Positions 1 through 5,408 of a stretch of DNA of 7,958 nucleotides are shown one piece after another. Under the pieces are notes generated by a model. The model was given only the letters and a program-made list of their open reading frames with translations. It was not told where the DNA came from and searched no databases. Position numbers and translations under genes: made by a program. The stretch comes from an uncultured Alistipes sp. Its GTDB lineage: Bacteria > Bacteroidota > Bacteroidia > Bacteroidales > Rikenellaceae. Location: positions 1 to 7,958 of the forward strand of contig CAMWJM010000047.1 in NCBI GenBank assembly GCA_947174575.1. Reading direction: 5' to 3'. The stretch's first letter is position 1. Each line of letters starts with the position of its first letter.

Positions 1-177
1 CCGATGAAAGCCGATGCGTCGAACAACCGACGGGGTTTGAGCAAGAAGCAGAAAAGCGCCGCACGGAAAGCGACCGGGAAAGGACGGCCGCGGAGATCGG
101 GTGCTCTTCGTTTGCCGCCGGCCTCGGAAATCAGCAGTCCGTATGCCAAAAAATACAGATTATTTGTACGGATTTAG
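1..177 (+). CDS. possible 3' end of an unidentified gene (partial, basic tail)
   Basis: One + frame is open from the left edge to a TAG at 175-177. It would encode a Lys/Arg-rich tail, including RRGLSKKQKSAARK near residues 10-23 and ending in KKYRLFVRI. Basic, low-complexity tails like this occur on RNA-binding proteins, but nothing here identifies a family. A second + frame is also open across the stretch, running through to TAA at 340 or earlier sequence features of the nifJ leader, so openness alone proves little at this GC content. From about 140 onward the DNA becomes AT-rich, as expected of an intergenic region, so a real gene might instead end left of the window. No terminator hairpin is visible before the nifJ promoter. 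Treat this as a weak guess. Confidence 0.2.
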   Translation, partial: PMKADASNNRRGLSKKQKSAARKATGKGRPRRSGALRLPPASEISSPYAKKYRLFVRI

Positions 178-201
178 GCGTGTTTTTTCTTCCGAATTTG
201 T

Positions 202-209
202 TATCTTTG
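202..209 (+). promoter_or_regulatory. putative nifJ promoter, Bacteroidota -7 box
   Basis: TATCTTTG fits the Bacteroidota -7 consensus TAnnTTTG. The sequence about 19-21 nt upstream is T-rich but has no clear TTTG -33 box. Transcription would start near 215, giving a nifJ leader of about 130 nt. A 10-bp-scale inverted repeat (CGAAT/ATTCG, 254-265) and a second one (TTGCC/GGCAA) follow immediately in the leader. Confidence 0.5.
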
Positions 210-228
210 CGTCGCGCGACACGATTGC

Positions 229-321
229 ATGGCAGACAAGCCGCGGGCAGAGCCGAATTTATTCGAGCTTTGCCGAGGCAAGAAAACCTGCACGAAGCAG
301 AACAGAAAATACACGCATTAA
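229..321 (+). CDS. candidate 30-codon upstream ORF in the nifJ leader
   Basis: An ATG at 229 opens 30 codons ending at TAA 319-321, 24 nt before the nifJ ATG and in the same frame class of leader. The predicted peptide starts MADKPRAEPN, has two cysteines (C15 and C21) around a basic RGKK stretch, and ends basic. The ATG lies 19 nt after the -7 box, the same spacing seen for the two xre genes further along this window. The first codons (ATGGCAGACAAG) resemble the nifJ start (ATGGCAGAAAAG). It could be a leader peptide influencing nifJ translation, or simply a chance ORF. No homologue is recognised. Confidence 0.25.
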   Translation: MADKPRAEPNLFELCRGKKTCTKQNRKYTH

Positions 322-345
322 GAATACTCTAAAATTTTTAGCGAA

Positions 346-3300
346 ATGGCAGAAAAGAAATTCATTACGTGCGATGGCAACTACGCCGCAGCCCATGTAG
401 CCTACATGTTCTCGGAAGTAGCCGCCATCTACCCCATCACCCCCTCCTCGACCATGGCCGAGCTGGTGGACGAGTGGGCCGCACAGGGCCGCAAGAACAT
501 CTTCGGCGAGACGGTGAAAGTGGTGGAAATGCAGTCGGAGGCCGGTGCCGCAGGCGCCGTGCACGGTTCGCTGCAGAGCGGCGCCCTGACCTCGACGTTC
601 ACCGCGTCGCAGGGTCTGCTGCTGATGATCCCCAACATGTACAAGATCGCCGGCGAGCTGCTGCCGGGCGTGTTCCACGTCTCGGCCCGTGCGCTGGCCG
701 CACAGTCGCTCTCGATCTTCGGCGACCACCAAGACGTGATGGCCGCCCGTCAGACGGGTTTCGCCATGCTGGCCACCTCGTCGGTGCAGGAGGTCATGGA
801 CTTGGCGGGTGTCGCGCACATCGTGTCGCTCAAGGCCCGCGTGCCGTTCCTGCACTTCTTCGACGGCTTCCGCACCTCGCATGAGATCCAGAAGATCGAG
901 TTGATCGACGAAGCTGCCCTGACCTCCATGCTCGACCGCGACGCTCTGAAGCGCTTCCGCGCCCAGGCGCTGAACCCCGAGCACCCCGTCACGCGCGGTA
1001 CGGCCCAGAACCCCGACATCTACTTCCAGACCCGCGAGGCTTCGAACAAGTTCTACGACGCCGTGCCCGACATGGTGGCCGACGCCATGAAGCAGATTTC
1101 GCAGATCACGGGCCGCGAATACAAGCCCTTCACCTACTACGGCGCCGCCGATGCCGAAAACATCGTCGTGGCCATGGGTTCGGTGACCGAAACCCTCAAG
1201 GAGACGATCGACTACCTGCAGAAGCAGGGCAAGAAGGTCGGCCTGATCACCGTGCACCTCTACCGTCCGTTCTCGGAGAAGTATTTCTTCGACGTCGTGC
1301 CCGCTTCGGTCAAGCGCGTCTGCGTGCTCGACCGCACCAAGGAGCCGGGCGCCGAGGGCGAACCGCTGTACCTCGACGTGAAGTCGATGTTCTACGGCAA
1401 GAAGCTGCAGCCCCAGATCATCGGCGGCCGCTACGGCCTCTCGTCCAAGGACACCACGCCGGCGCAGATGCTGGCCGTGTTCGAGAACCTGGCCGCCGCG
1501 CAGCCCAAGGATCACTTCACGGTGGGTATCCACGACGACGTGACGAACTTGTCGCTTCCCGTCGGCGAGGAGATCTCGCTCGCCAAGCCCGGCACGTTCG
1601 AAGCTCTCTTCTTCGGTCTGGGCGCCGACGGTACGGTGGGTGCCAACAAGAACTCGATTAAGATCATCGGCGGCACGACCAACAAGTATTGCCAGGCCTA
1701 CTTCTCCTACGACTCGAAGAAATCGGGCGGCTACACCTCGTCGCACCTGCGCTTCGGCGACCTGCCCATCACGTCGCCCTACCTGGTCACGACGCCCGAC
1801 TTCGTGGCCTGCCACGTGCCGTCGTACGTCGACAAATACGATGTGCTGAAAGGCCTGAAGAAAGGCGGTTCGTTCCTGCTCAACTCGGTGCACGACGCCG
1901 AGACCACCTGCAAGACGCTGCCCGACCACATGAAGGCATATCTGGCCAAGAACAACATCAACTTCTACATCATCAACGCCACGAAGATCGCCGCTGAACT
2001 CGGCTTGGGTTCGCGCACGAACACGATCATGCAGTCGGCATTCTTCAAGATCGCCAACGTGATTCCGTTCGAGAAGGCCGTGGAGGAGATGAAGCACGCC
2101 ATTCTGAAGTCCTACGGCAAGAAGGGCGAGGACATCGTCAACATGAACTACGCGGCCGTCGACGCCGGCGGCAACGCCGTGGTGAAGATCGACGTGCCGG
2201 CCGAGTGGGCCTCGATCGAGGTCAAGGCTGCGGCCCACACCGTCGACATGGCGCGTCCGGAGTTCGTGCGCAACATCGTCGATCCGATCAACGCCCTGAA
2301 GGGCGACGACCTGCCCGTCTCGGCATTCAACGGCCGTGAGGACGGCACCTGGGACAACGGCACCGCCGCCTGGGAGAAGCGCGGCATCGCCGTCAACGTG
2401 CCCGAGTGGCAGATCGACAACTGTATCCAGTGCAACCAGTGCGCCTATGTCTGCCCCCACGCCGCGATCCGTCCGTTCCTCGCCACCGAGGCCGAGGCCG
2501 CCGCATCGGGTGCCGAGTGGAAGCAGGGCTTGGGCGAAACCAAGGAGTACAAGTTCCGCATCCAGGTGTCGCCGCTCGACTGTACGGGTTGCAACAACTG
2601 CGTCGACGTCTGCCCGGCCAAGGAGAAGGCTCTGGTGATGAAACCGCTCGAATCGCAGATGAAGCAGGCCGAGAACTGGGATTATATCACCAAGAACGTC
2701 GGCTACAAGGAGGTCGTCGACAAGACCAAGTCGGTGAAGAACCTGCAGTTCGCACAGCCTCTGTTCGAGTTCTCGGGTGCCTGCGCCGGCTGCGGCGAAA
2801 CGCCCTACATCAAGGCTATTTCGCAGCTCTTCGGCGACAAGATGATGGTGGCCAACGCCACGGGCTGTACCTCGATCTACTCGGGTTCGGCCCCCTCGAC
2901 GCCCTACTGCACCAACGCCAAGGGTCAGGGTCCCGCCTGGGCCAACTCGCTCTTCGAGGACAACGCCGAATTCGGTCTGGGTATGCACGTCGGCATCGAG
3001 AAGCTGCGCGACCGCATCCAGAACACCATGGAAGATGCAATTGCCAACTGCACCAAGTGTTCCGAGGAACTCAAGGGTGTCATGAAGGAGTGGATCGCCG
3101 CACGCGGTTCGTCGAGCGCCTCGGCCGAGGTGACGGCACGTCTGCTGCCGATGCTGGAGGCCTGCGGCTGCGACTACTGCAAGAAGATCCTCGAAATGAA
3201 AGACTGGCTCGTCAAGAAGTCGCAGTGGATCATCGGCGGCGACGGCTGGGGCTACGACATCGGCTACGGCGGTGTCGACCACGTGCTGGCTTCGGGTCAG

Positions 3301-3873
3301 GATGTCAACATTCTGGTCGTCGACACGGAGGTTTACTCCAACACCGGCGGTCAGTCGTCGAAGTCGACGCCCGTGGGTGCCGTGGCGAAGTTCGCGTCGA
3401 GCGGCAAGCGCATCCGCAAGAAAGACCTGGGCGCCATGGCCATGACCTATGGCTATGTATATGTAGCGCAGGTTTCGATCGGTGCGTCGCAGCAGCAGCT
3501 GTTCAACGTGCTCAAGGAGGCCGAGGCTTATCCCGGCCCCTCGCTGGTGATCGCCTACGCTCCCTGCATCAACCACGGCATTAAGGGCGGCATGACCCGC
3601 ACGCAGACCGTGGGCAAGGAGGCCGTGGCTTGCGGCTACTGGCACCTGTGGCACTACAACCCGCAGCTCGAGGAGCAGGGCAAGAACCCGTTCGTGCTCG
3701 ACTCCAAGGAACCCGACTGGTCGAAGTTCCAGGACTTCCTGAAGAAAGAGGTGCGCTACACCTCGCTGCAGAAAGCATTCCCCGCCGAGGCCGAAGAACT
3801 CTTCCAGGCTGCCGAGCAGAACGCCAAGTGGCGCTACAACGGCTACAAACGCCTCTCGGCGATCGAATACTAA
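346..3873 (+). CDS. nifJ: pyruvate:ferredoxin (flavodoxin) oxidoreductase, full length
   Basis: The 1175-residue product is a single-chain PFOR that oxidatively decarboxylates pyruvate with CoA to acetyl-CoA and CO2, passing electrons to ferredoxin or flavodoxin. It is a cytoplasmic, oxygen-sensitive enzyme of anaerobes. Domains run in the usual order. The N-terminal pyrimidine-binding domain has YPITPSS at 29-35 and the conserved acidic EMQSE at 61-65. A two-cluster ferredoxin domain has CIQCNQCAYVCP from 693 and CTGCNNCVDVCP from 746. The C-terminal TPP domain has CAGCGE from 813, C841, GDGW at 965-968, NTGGQ from 999 and C1074; C813, C816, C841 and C1074 are the expected proximal-cluster ligands. 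Length matches the family (about 1170-1190). The ATG at 346 gives the standard N terminus. Gene is monocistronic, with a leader upstream and a terminator 25 nt after the stop. Its antisense strand is open for over 1100 codons, an artefact of codon bias. The oligomeric state (dimer) and cofactors are family knowledge, not visible here. Confidence 0.97.
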   Translation: MAEKKFITCDGNYAAAHVAYMFSEVAAIYPITPSSTMAELVDEWAAQGRKNIFGETVKVVEMQSEAGAAGAVHGSLQSGALTSTFTASQGLLLMIPNMYKIAGELLPGVFHVSARALAAQSLSIFGDHQDVMAARQTGFAMLATSSVQEVMDLAGVAHIVSLKARVPFLHFFDGFRTSHEIQKIELIDEAALTSMLDRDALKRFRAQALNPEHPVTRGTAQNPDIYFQTREASNKFYDAVPDMVADAMKQISQITGREYKPFTYYGAADAENIVVAMGSVTETLKETIDYLQKQGKKVGLITVHLYRPFSEKYFFDVVPASVKRVCVLDRTKEPGAEGEPLYLDVKSMFYGKKLQPQIIGGRYGLSSKDTTPAQMLAVFENLAAAQPKDHFTVGIHDDVTNLSLPVGEEISLAKPGTFEALFFGLGADGTVGANKNSIKIIGGTTNKYCQAYFSYDSKKSGGYTSSHLRFGDLPITSPYLVTTPDFVACHVPSYVDKYDVLKGLKKGGSFLLNSVHDAETTCKTLPDHMKAYLAKNNINFYIINATKIAAELGLGSRTNTIMQSAFFKIANVIPFEKAVEEMKHAILKSYGKKGEDIVNMNYAAVDAGGNAVVKIDVPAEWASIEVKAAAHTVDMARPEFVRNIVDPINALKGDDLPVSAFNGREDGTWDNGTAAWEKRGIAVNVPEWQIDNCIQCNQCAYVCPHAAIRPFLATEAEAAASGAEWKQGLGETKEYKFRIQVSPLDCTGCNNCVDVCPAKEKALVMKPLESQMKQAENWDYITKNVGYKEVVDKTKSVKNLQFAQPLFEFSGACAGCGETPYIKAISQLFGDKMMVANATGCTSIYSGSAPSTPYCTNAKGQGPAWANSLFEDNAEFGLGMHVGIEKLRDRIQNTMEDAIANCTKCSEELKGVMKEWIAARGSSSASAEVTARLLPMLEACGCDYCKKILEMKDWLVKKSQWIIGGDGWGYDIGYGGVDHVLASGQDVNILVVDTEVYSNTGGQSSKSTPVGAVAKFASSGKRIRKKDLGAMAMTYGYVYVAQVSIGASQQQLFNVLKEAEAYPGPSLVIAYAPCINHGIKGGMTRTQTVGKEAVACGYWHLWHYNPQLEEQGKNPFVLDSKEPDWSKFQDFLKKEVRYTSLQKAFPAEAEELFQAAEQNAKWRYNGYKRLSAIEY

Positions 3874-3898
3874 ACCGATATTCGACCCTATTCATGCG

Positions 3899-3928
3899 AG
3901 CCGCACCCCGAAAAGGGTGCGGCTTTTT
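3899..3928 (+). terminator. intrinsic terminator of nifJ
   Basis: A perfect 10-bp stem, AGCCGCACCC (3899-3908) pairing with GGGTGCGGCT (3915-3924), encloses a CGAAAA loop and runs into five T residues. It begins 25 nt after the nifJ stop and separates nifJ from the lipoprotein gene. Confidence 0.92.
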
Positions 3929-4001
3929 AATGCGACCTCCCGATCGCCATAGGCCGATCCGCGTTATCTATGCGCTCCTGTTTCTGCGTTCAAATCGTTA
4001 T

Positions 4002-4032
4002 TTTGCCTATTCGGTTATATTCCGTATATTTG
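4002..4032 (+). promoter_or_regulatory. promoter of the META lipoprotein gene (-33/-7)
   Basis: TTTG at 4002-4005, a 19-nt spacer and TATATTTG at 4025-4032 match the Bacteroidota primary promoter (TTTG, about 19 nt, TAnnTTTG). This is the best promoter in the window. Transcription would start near 4038, leaving a leader of about 20 nt before the ATG at 4057. Confidence 0.8.
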
Positions 4033-4056
4033 CGACACTTTTAAAACACGCTATTT

Positions 4057-4467
4057 ATGAAACCTATTCTCGCAGCACTGCTGCTGACTTTGACTGCCTG
4101 CTGCTGCATGCAGCACGACAAACCCCTGGAGGGCACGACCTGGAAACTCACCTCGCTGGAGGGCATTCCCGCAGCGGCGATCGCCGCCGAAGAAGATGCT
4201 TTCACGCTCGAATTCGACGTCAAGGAAGCGATGCTGGCCGGCCGCACCGACTGCAACCGCTTCTTCGGCCCCTACACGGCGGAAGGCCGCACCCTGACGC
4301 TGGGCGAAATGGGCATGACCCGCATGGCCTGCCCCGACATGGAGCACGAAAACGCCTTCATGCAGATGCTGGAGCACGTGACCGCCTATGCGATCGAGGG
4401 CGACCGCCTCACCCTGCTTGCCGGCGACGAGCCGCTGGCCGAATTCAAAGCCGTAGAGTTGAAATAA
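4057..4467 (+). CDS. META domain (HslJ-like) lipoprotein
   Basis: The 136-residue product begins with a short lipoprotein signal (MKPILAALLL) and a lipobox L-T-A-C with the lipidated cysteine at C15, the first of three consecutive cysteines. The rest is a META domain: LEGTTWKLTSLEG at 24-36, DCNRFFGPY at 65-73, and GMTRMACPDMEHENAF at 86-101, followed by the closing strand EGDRLTLL. These are the family's hallmark motifs (W, N-x-x-x-G-Y, T-x-M-A-C, E-x-x-F). HslJ-type META proteins are envelope proteins linked to novobiocin and heat-shock phenotypes in E. coli; the biochemical role is unsettled. Two cysteines, C66 and C92, could form a disulfide after export; that is inference. The gene has its own promoter and terminator, so it looks monocistronic. 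Base composition matches nifJ, indicating a resident gene. Confidence 0.88.
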   Translation: MKPILAALLLTLTACCCMQHDKPLEGTTWKLTSLEGIPAAAIAAEEDAFTLEFDVKEAMLAGRTDCNRFFGPYTAEGRTLTLGEMGMTRMACPDMEHENAFMQMLEHVTAYAIEGDRLTLLAGDEPLAEFKAVELK

Positions 4468-4519
4468 CGGAAAAATTCAATAACCTCAAAATACCGACAA
4501 CTTCGATTATCCCCGGGTG

Positions 4520-4536
4520 ACAGCTTAGAAGGCTGT
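4520..4536 (+). other. small hairpin upstream of the terminator
   Basis: ACAGCTT and AGGCTGT pair over 7 bp (one G-U) around an AGA loop. It lies in the 3' untranslated region between the lipoprotein stop and the main terminator. It may be a 3' stability hairpin. Nothing else is recognised in 4468-4567. Confidence 0.3.
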
Positions 4537-4567
4537 TGCTCGATGATCCGCGAAATATCTTTCGGCG

Positions 4568-4605
4568 ATTCCGGATAGCAAGGCTGCTATCCGGAATTTT
4601 TATTT
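4568..4605 (+). terminator. intrinsic terminator of the META lipoprotein gene
   Basis: A perfect 13-bp stem, ATTCCGGATAGCA (4568-4580) with TGCTATCCGGAAT (4585-4597), has a 4-nt loop AGGC and is followed by TTTTTATTT. It isolates the downstream xre cassette from the lipoprotein gene. There is no A-tract on the left side, so it acts in the + direction only. Confidence 0.93.
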
Positions 4606-4659
4606 CCCCATATCGCGAAAAGTAAATAACCCGCTCTTAAATCCGGGCAATCAATTGCA

Positions 4660-4669
4660 AGGTATACCT
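4660..4669 (+). promoter_or_regulatory. palindrome AGGTATACCT, candidate operator of the first xre gene
   Basis: A perfect 10-bp palindrome whose GTATAC core is shared with the longer palindrome upstream of the second xre gene. Its centre is 29.5 nt before the -7 box, against 39.5 nt in the second gene, so the two differ by 10 bp, about one helical turn. XRE-family regulators usually bind such dyads near their own promoters; binding here is inferred. Confidence 0.4.
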
Positions 4670-4679
4670 ATCTAATAAG

Positions 4680-4701
4680 AATGGCAGATTTCTTAACTTT
4701 G
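4680..4701 (+). promoter_or_regulatory. promoter module of the first xre gene (AATGGCA...TAACTTTG)
   Basis: TAACTTTG at 4694-4701 matches TAnnTTTG. No TTTG -33 box exists at the right distance. Instead AATGGCA (4680-4686) lies 7 nt before the -7 box, and the same heptamer sits at the same place upstream of the second xre gene. The two 22-nt modules agree at 17 positions by my count. The -7 box is too close to the GTG at 4706 for a normal leader, which favours the GTG at 4721. Confidence 0.6.
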
Positions 4702-4720
4702 CGCCGTGAAAAAACGAGTT

Positions 4721-4948
4721 GTGATTTCTGCGATAGACCAATACGTTATTGATGCCGTGCGTAAGGAACGTCGTGCACAAAACGTGTCCCAAGCCATGCT
4801 CGGGGCGTGGATCGGTGTAAGCAGAGGATTTATAAGTCAAGTCGAAAGCTCCAAAACTCCGACGAAATACAGCTCCAAGCACCTCAATGAAATTGCCAAA
4901 TTTTTAGGTTGCTCGCCTCGGGATTTCCTACCGAAAGAACCTCTATAA
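4721..4948 (+). CDS. small orphan XRE-family HTH regulator, copy 1
   Basis: The product is a 75-residue cro/C1-type helix-turn-helix protein with no added domain. The HTH covers about residues 22-43 (VSQAMLGAWIGVSRGFISQVES), and the C terminus is HLNEIAKFLGCSPRDFLP then KEPL. It aligns without gaps to the second xre gene downstream, with 48 of 75 residues identical by my count. I chose GTG 4721 rather than the in-frame GTG 4706 (80 residues) for three reasons: the alignment begins exactly there, the length becomes 75 in both copies, and the -7-box-to-start spacing becomes 19 nt in both. Codon use is more AT-rich than in nifJ or ppdK. Such orphan XRE proteins ending CSPRDFLP are common in Bacteroidales and mostly uncharacterised. 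It is probably a DNA-binding dimer that autoregulates; targets are unknown. No terminator is evident after it. Confidence 0.85.
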   Translation: MISAIDQYVIDAVRKERRAQNVSQAMLGAWIGVSRGFISQVESSKTPTKYSSKHLNEIAKFLGCSPRDFLPKEPL

Positions 4949-4969
4949 CGATAACGCTATTTGGCTTCT

Positions 4970-5018
4970 GCAGCTCTACGAGCTGCGCGGGCCGCAGCCT
5001 CCCCCCGCGGAGGCCCGC
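4970..5018. repeat. GC-rich inverted-repeat cluster between the xre genes
   Basis: GCAGCTC (4970-4976) and GAGCTGC (4980-4986) form a perfect 7-bp stem with a 3-nt loop. Next, GCGGGCC (4987-4993) can pair with GGCCCGC (5012-5018), or in an alternative fold GCCTCC (4997-5002) with GGAGGC (5009-5014). An A8 run at 5019-5026 follows. Because A rather than T follows on the + strand, and no A-tract precedes it, this is not an intrinsic terminator in either direction. The block is much more GC-rich than its flanks. No known RNA family is recognised. Confidence 0.4.
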
Positions 5019-5099
5019 AAAAAAAACGCGTGCCCCGCAGGCCGCGGCAACCGCAACCGACTCCCATAACCCTGCGCTTAATTGAAACCCACGCCCTGT

Positions 5100-5123
5100 T
5101 ATACGTGAGTATACTCATGTATA
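5100..5123 (+). promoter_or_regulatory. 24-bp near-perfect palindrome, candidate operator of the second xre gene
   Basis: The left arm TATACGTGAGTA and right arm TACTCATGTATA are reverse complements at 11 of 12 positions. The centre is GAGTATACTC. It lies 27 nt upstream of the -7 box TAGTTTTG, where a dimeric regulator could contact or displace polymerase. The GTATAC core recurs upstream of the first xre gene. Binding by either XRE protein is inferred. Confidence 0.55.
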
Positions 5124-5136
5124 TAAGAGCGTGCGC

Positions 5137-5158
5137 AATGGCACGTTTTTTAGTTTTG
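5137..5158 (+). promoter_or_regulatory. promoter module of the second xre gene and EEP-like gene (AATGGCA...TAGTTTTG)
   Basis: TAGTTTTG at 5151-5158 matches TAnnTTTG, with no good TTTG -33 box. AATGGCA (5137-5143) is placed exactly as in the first xre promoter. The start codon follows 19 nt after the box, so the leader is about 12-15 nt. Confidence 0.65.
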
Positions 5159-5177
5159 TATAATCAAACGTCGCCGC

Positions 5178-5405
5178 ATGAAATCACCTATCGACATATA
5201 TATTATCGACGCTATCCGGAAAAAGCGGATGGAGCAGCATGTGTCGCAGGCGATGTTGGCCAGTTTCATCAATGTTTCGAAGGGATTCATCGGCATGGCC
5301 GAGAGTCCGAAGTACGACATCAAGTACAACGTGCGGCATCTGAATGAGATCGCCAAGTTTTTGGGGTGTTCGCCTCGGGATTTTCTGCCCGAGAAACCAT
5401 TGTAA
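5178..5405 (+). CDS. small orphan XRE-family HTH regulator, copy 2
   Basis: This 75-residue cro/C1-type HTH protein is the paralogue of the one at 4721-4948. The HTH spans about residues 22-43 (VSQAMLASFINVSKGFIGMAES), with the C terminus HLNEIAKFLGCSPRDFLP then EKPL. Eighteen consecutive residues (54-71) are identical to copy 1, while 11 of the 18 codons differ synonymously, so the duplication is old and this part has been kept by selection. The recognition-helix region differs (RGFISQVESSKTPT versus KGFIGMAESPKYDI), so DNA targets may differ. The ATG start is supported by the -7 box 19 nt upstream. The stop is 3 nt before the next start, implying co-transcription with the secreted EEP-like gene. 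A 24-bp palindrome upstream suggests autoregulation. Partner and target are unknown. Confidence 0.88.
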   Translation: MKSPIDIYIIDAIRKKRMEQHVSQAMLASFINVSKGFIGMAESPKYDIKYNVRHLNEIAKFLGCSPRDFLPEKPL

Positions 5406-5408
5406 TTT

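Noticed and set aside
259..3654. Open frame of 1131 codons on the minus strand, antisense to nifJ
   Set aside because: Its composition (His, Val, Arg, Gly and Leu rich) is the mirror of GC-biased nifJ codons. It has no recognisable domain, and nifJ is certain on the other strand.
4051..4377. Minus-strand ORFs over the META lipoprotein gene
   Set aside because: The + strand has a good promoter, lipobox and full META motifs; the minus frames have none.
3630..4520. 296-codon + ORF running from the nifJ end through the terminator into the lipoprotein gene
   Set aside because: It crosses an intrinsic terminator and a promoter and uses a different frame from both real genes.
4987..5026. GC-rich hairpin with A8 as a terminator
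   Set aside because: A + strand terminator needs T after the stem, and a minus strand one needs A before it on the + strand. Here A follows on the + strand, so neither fits.
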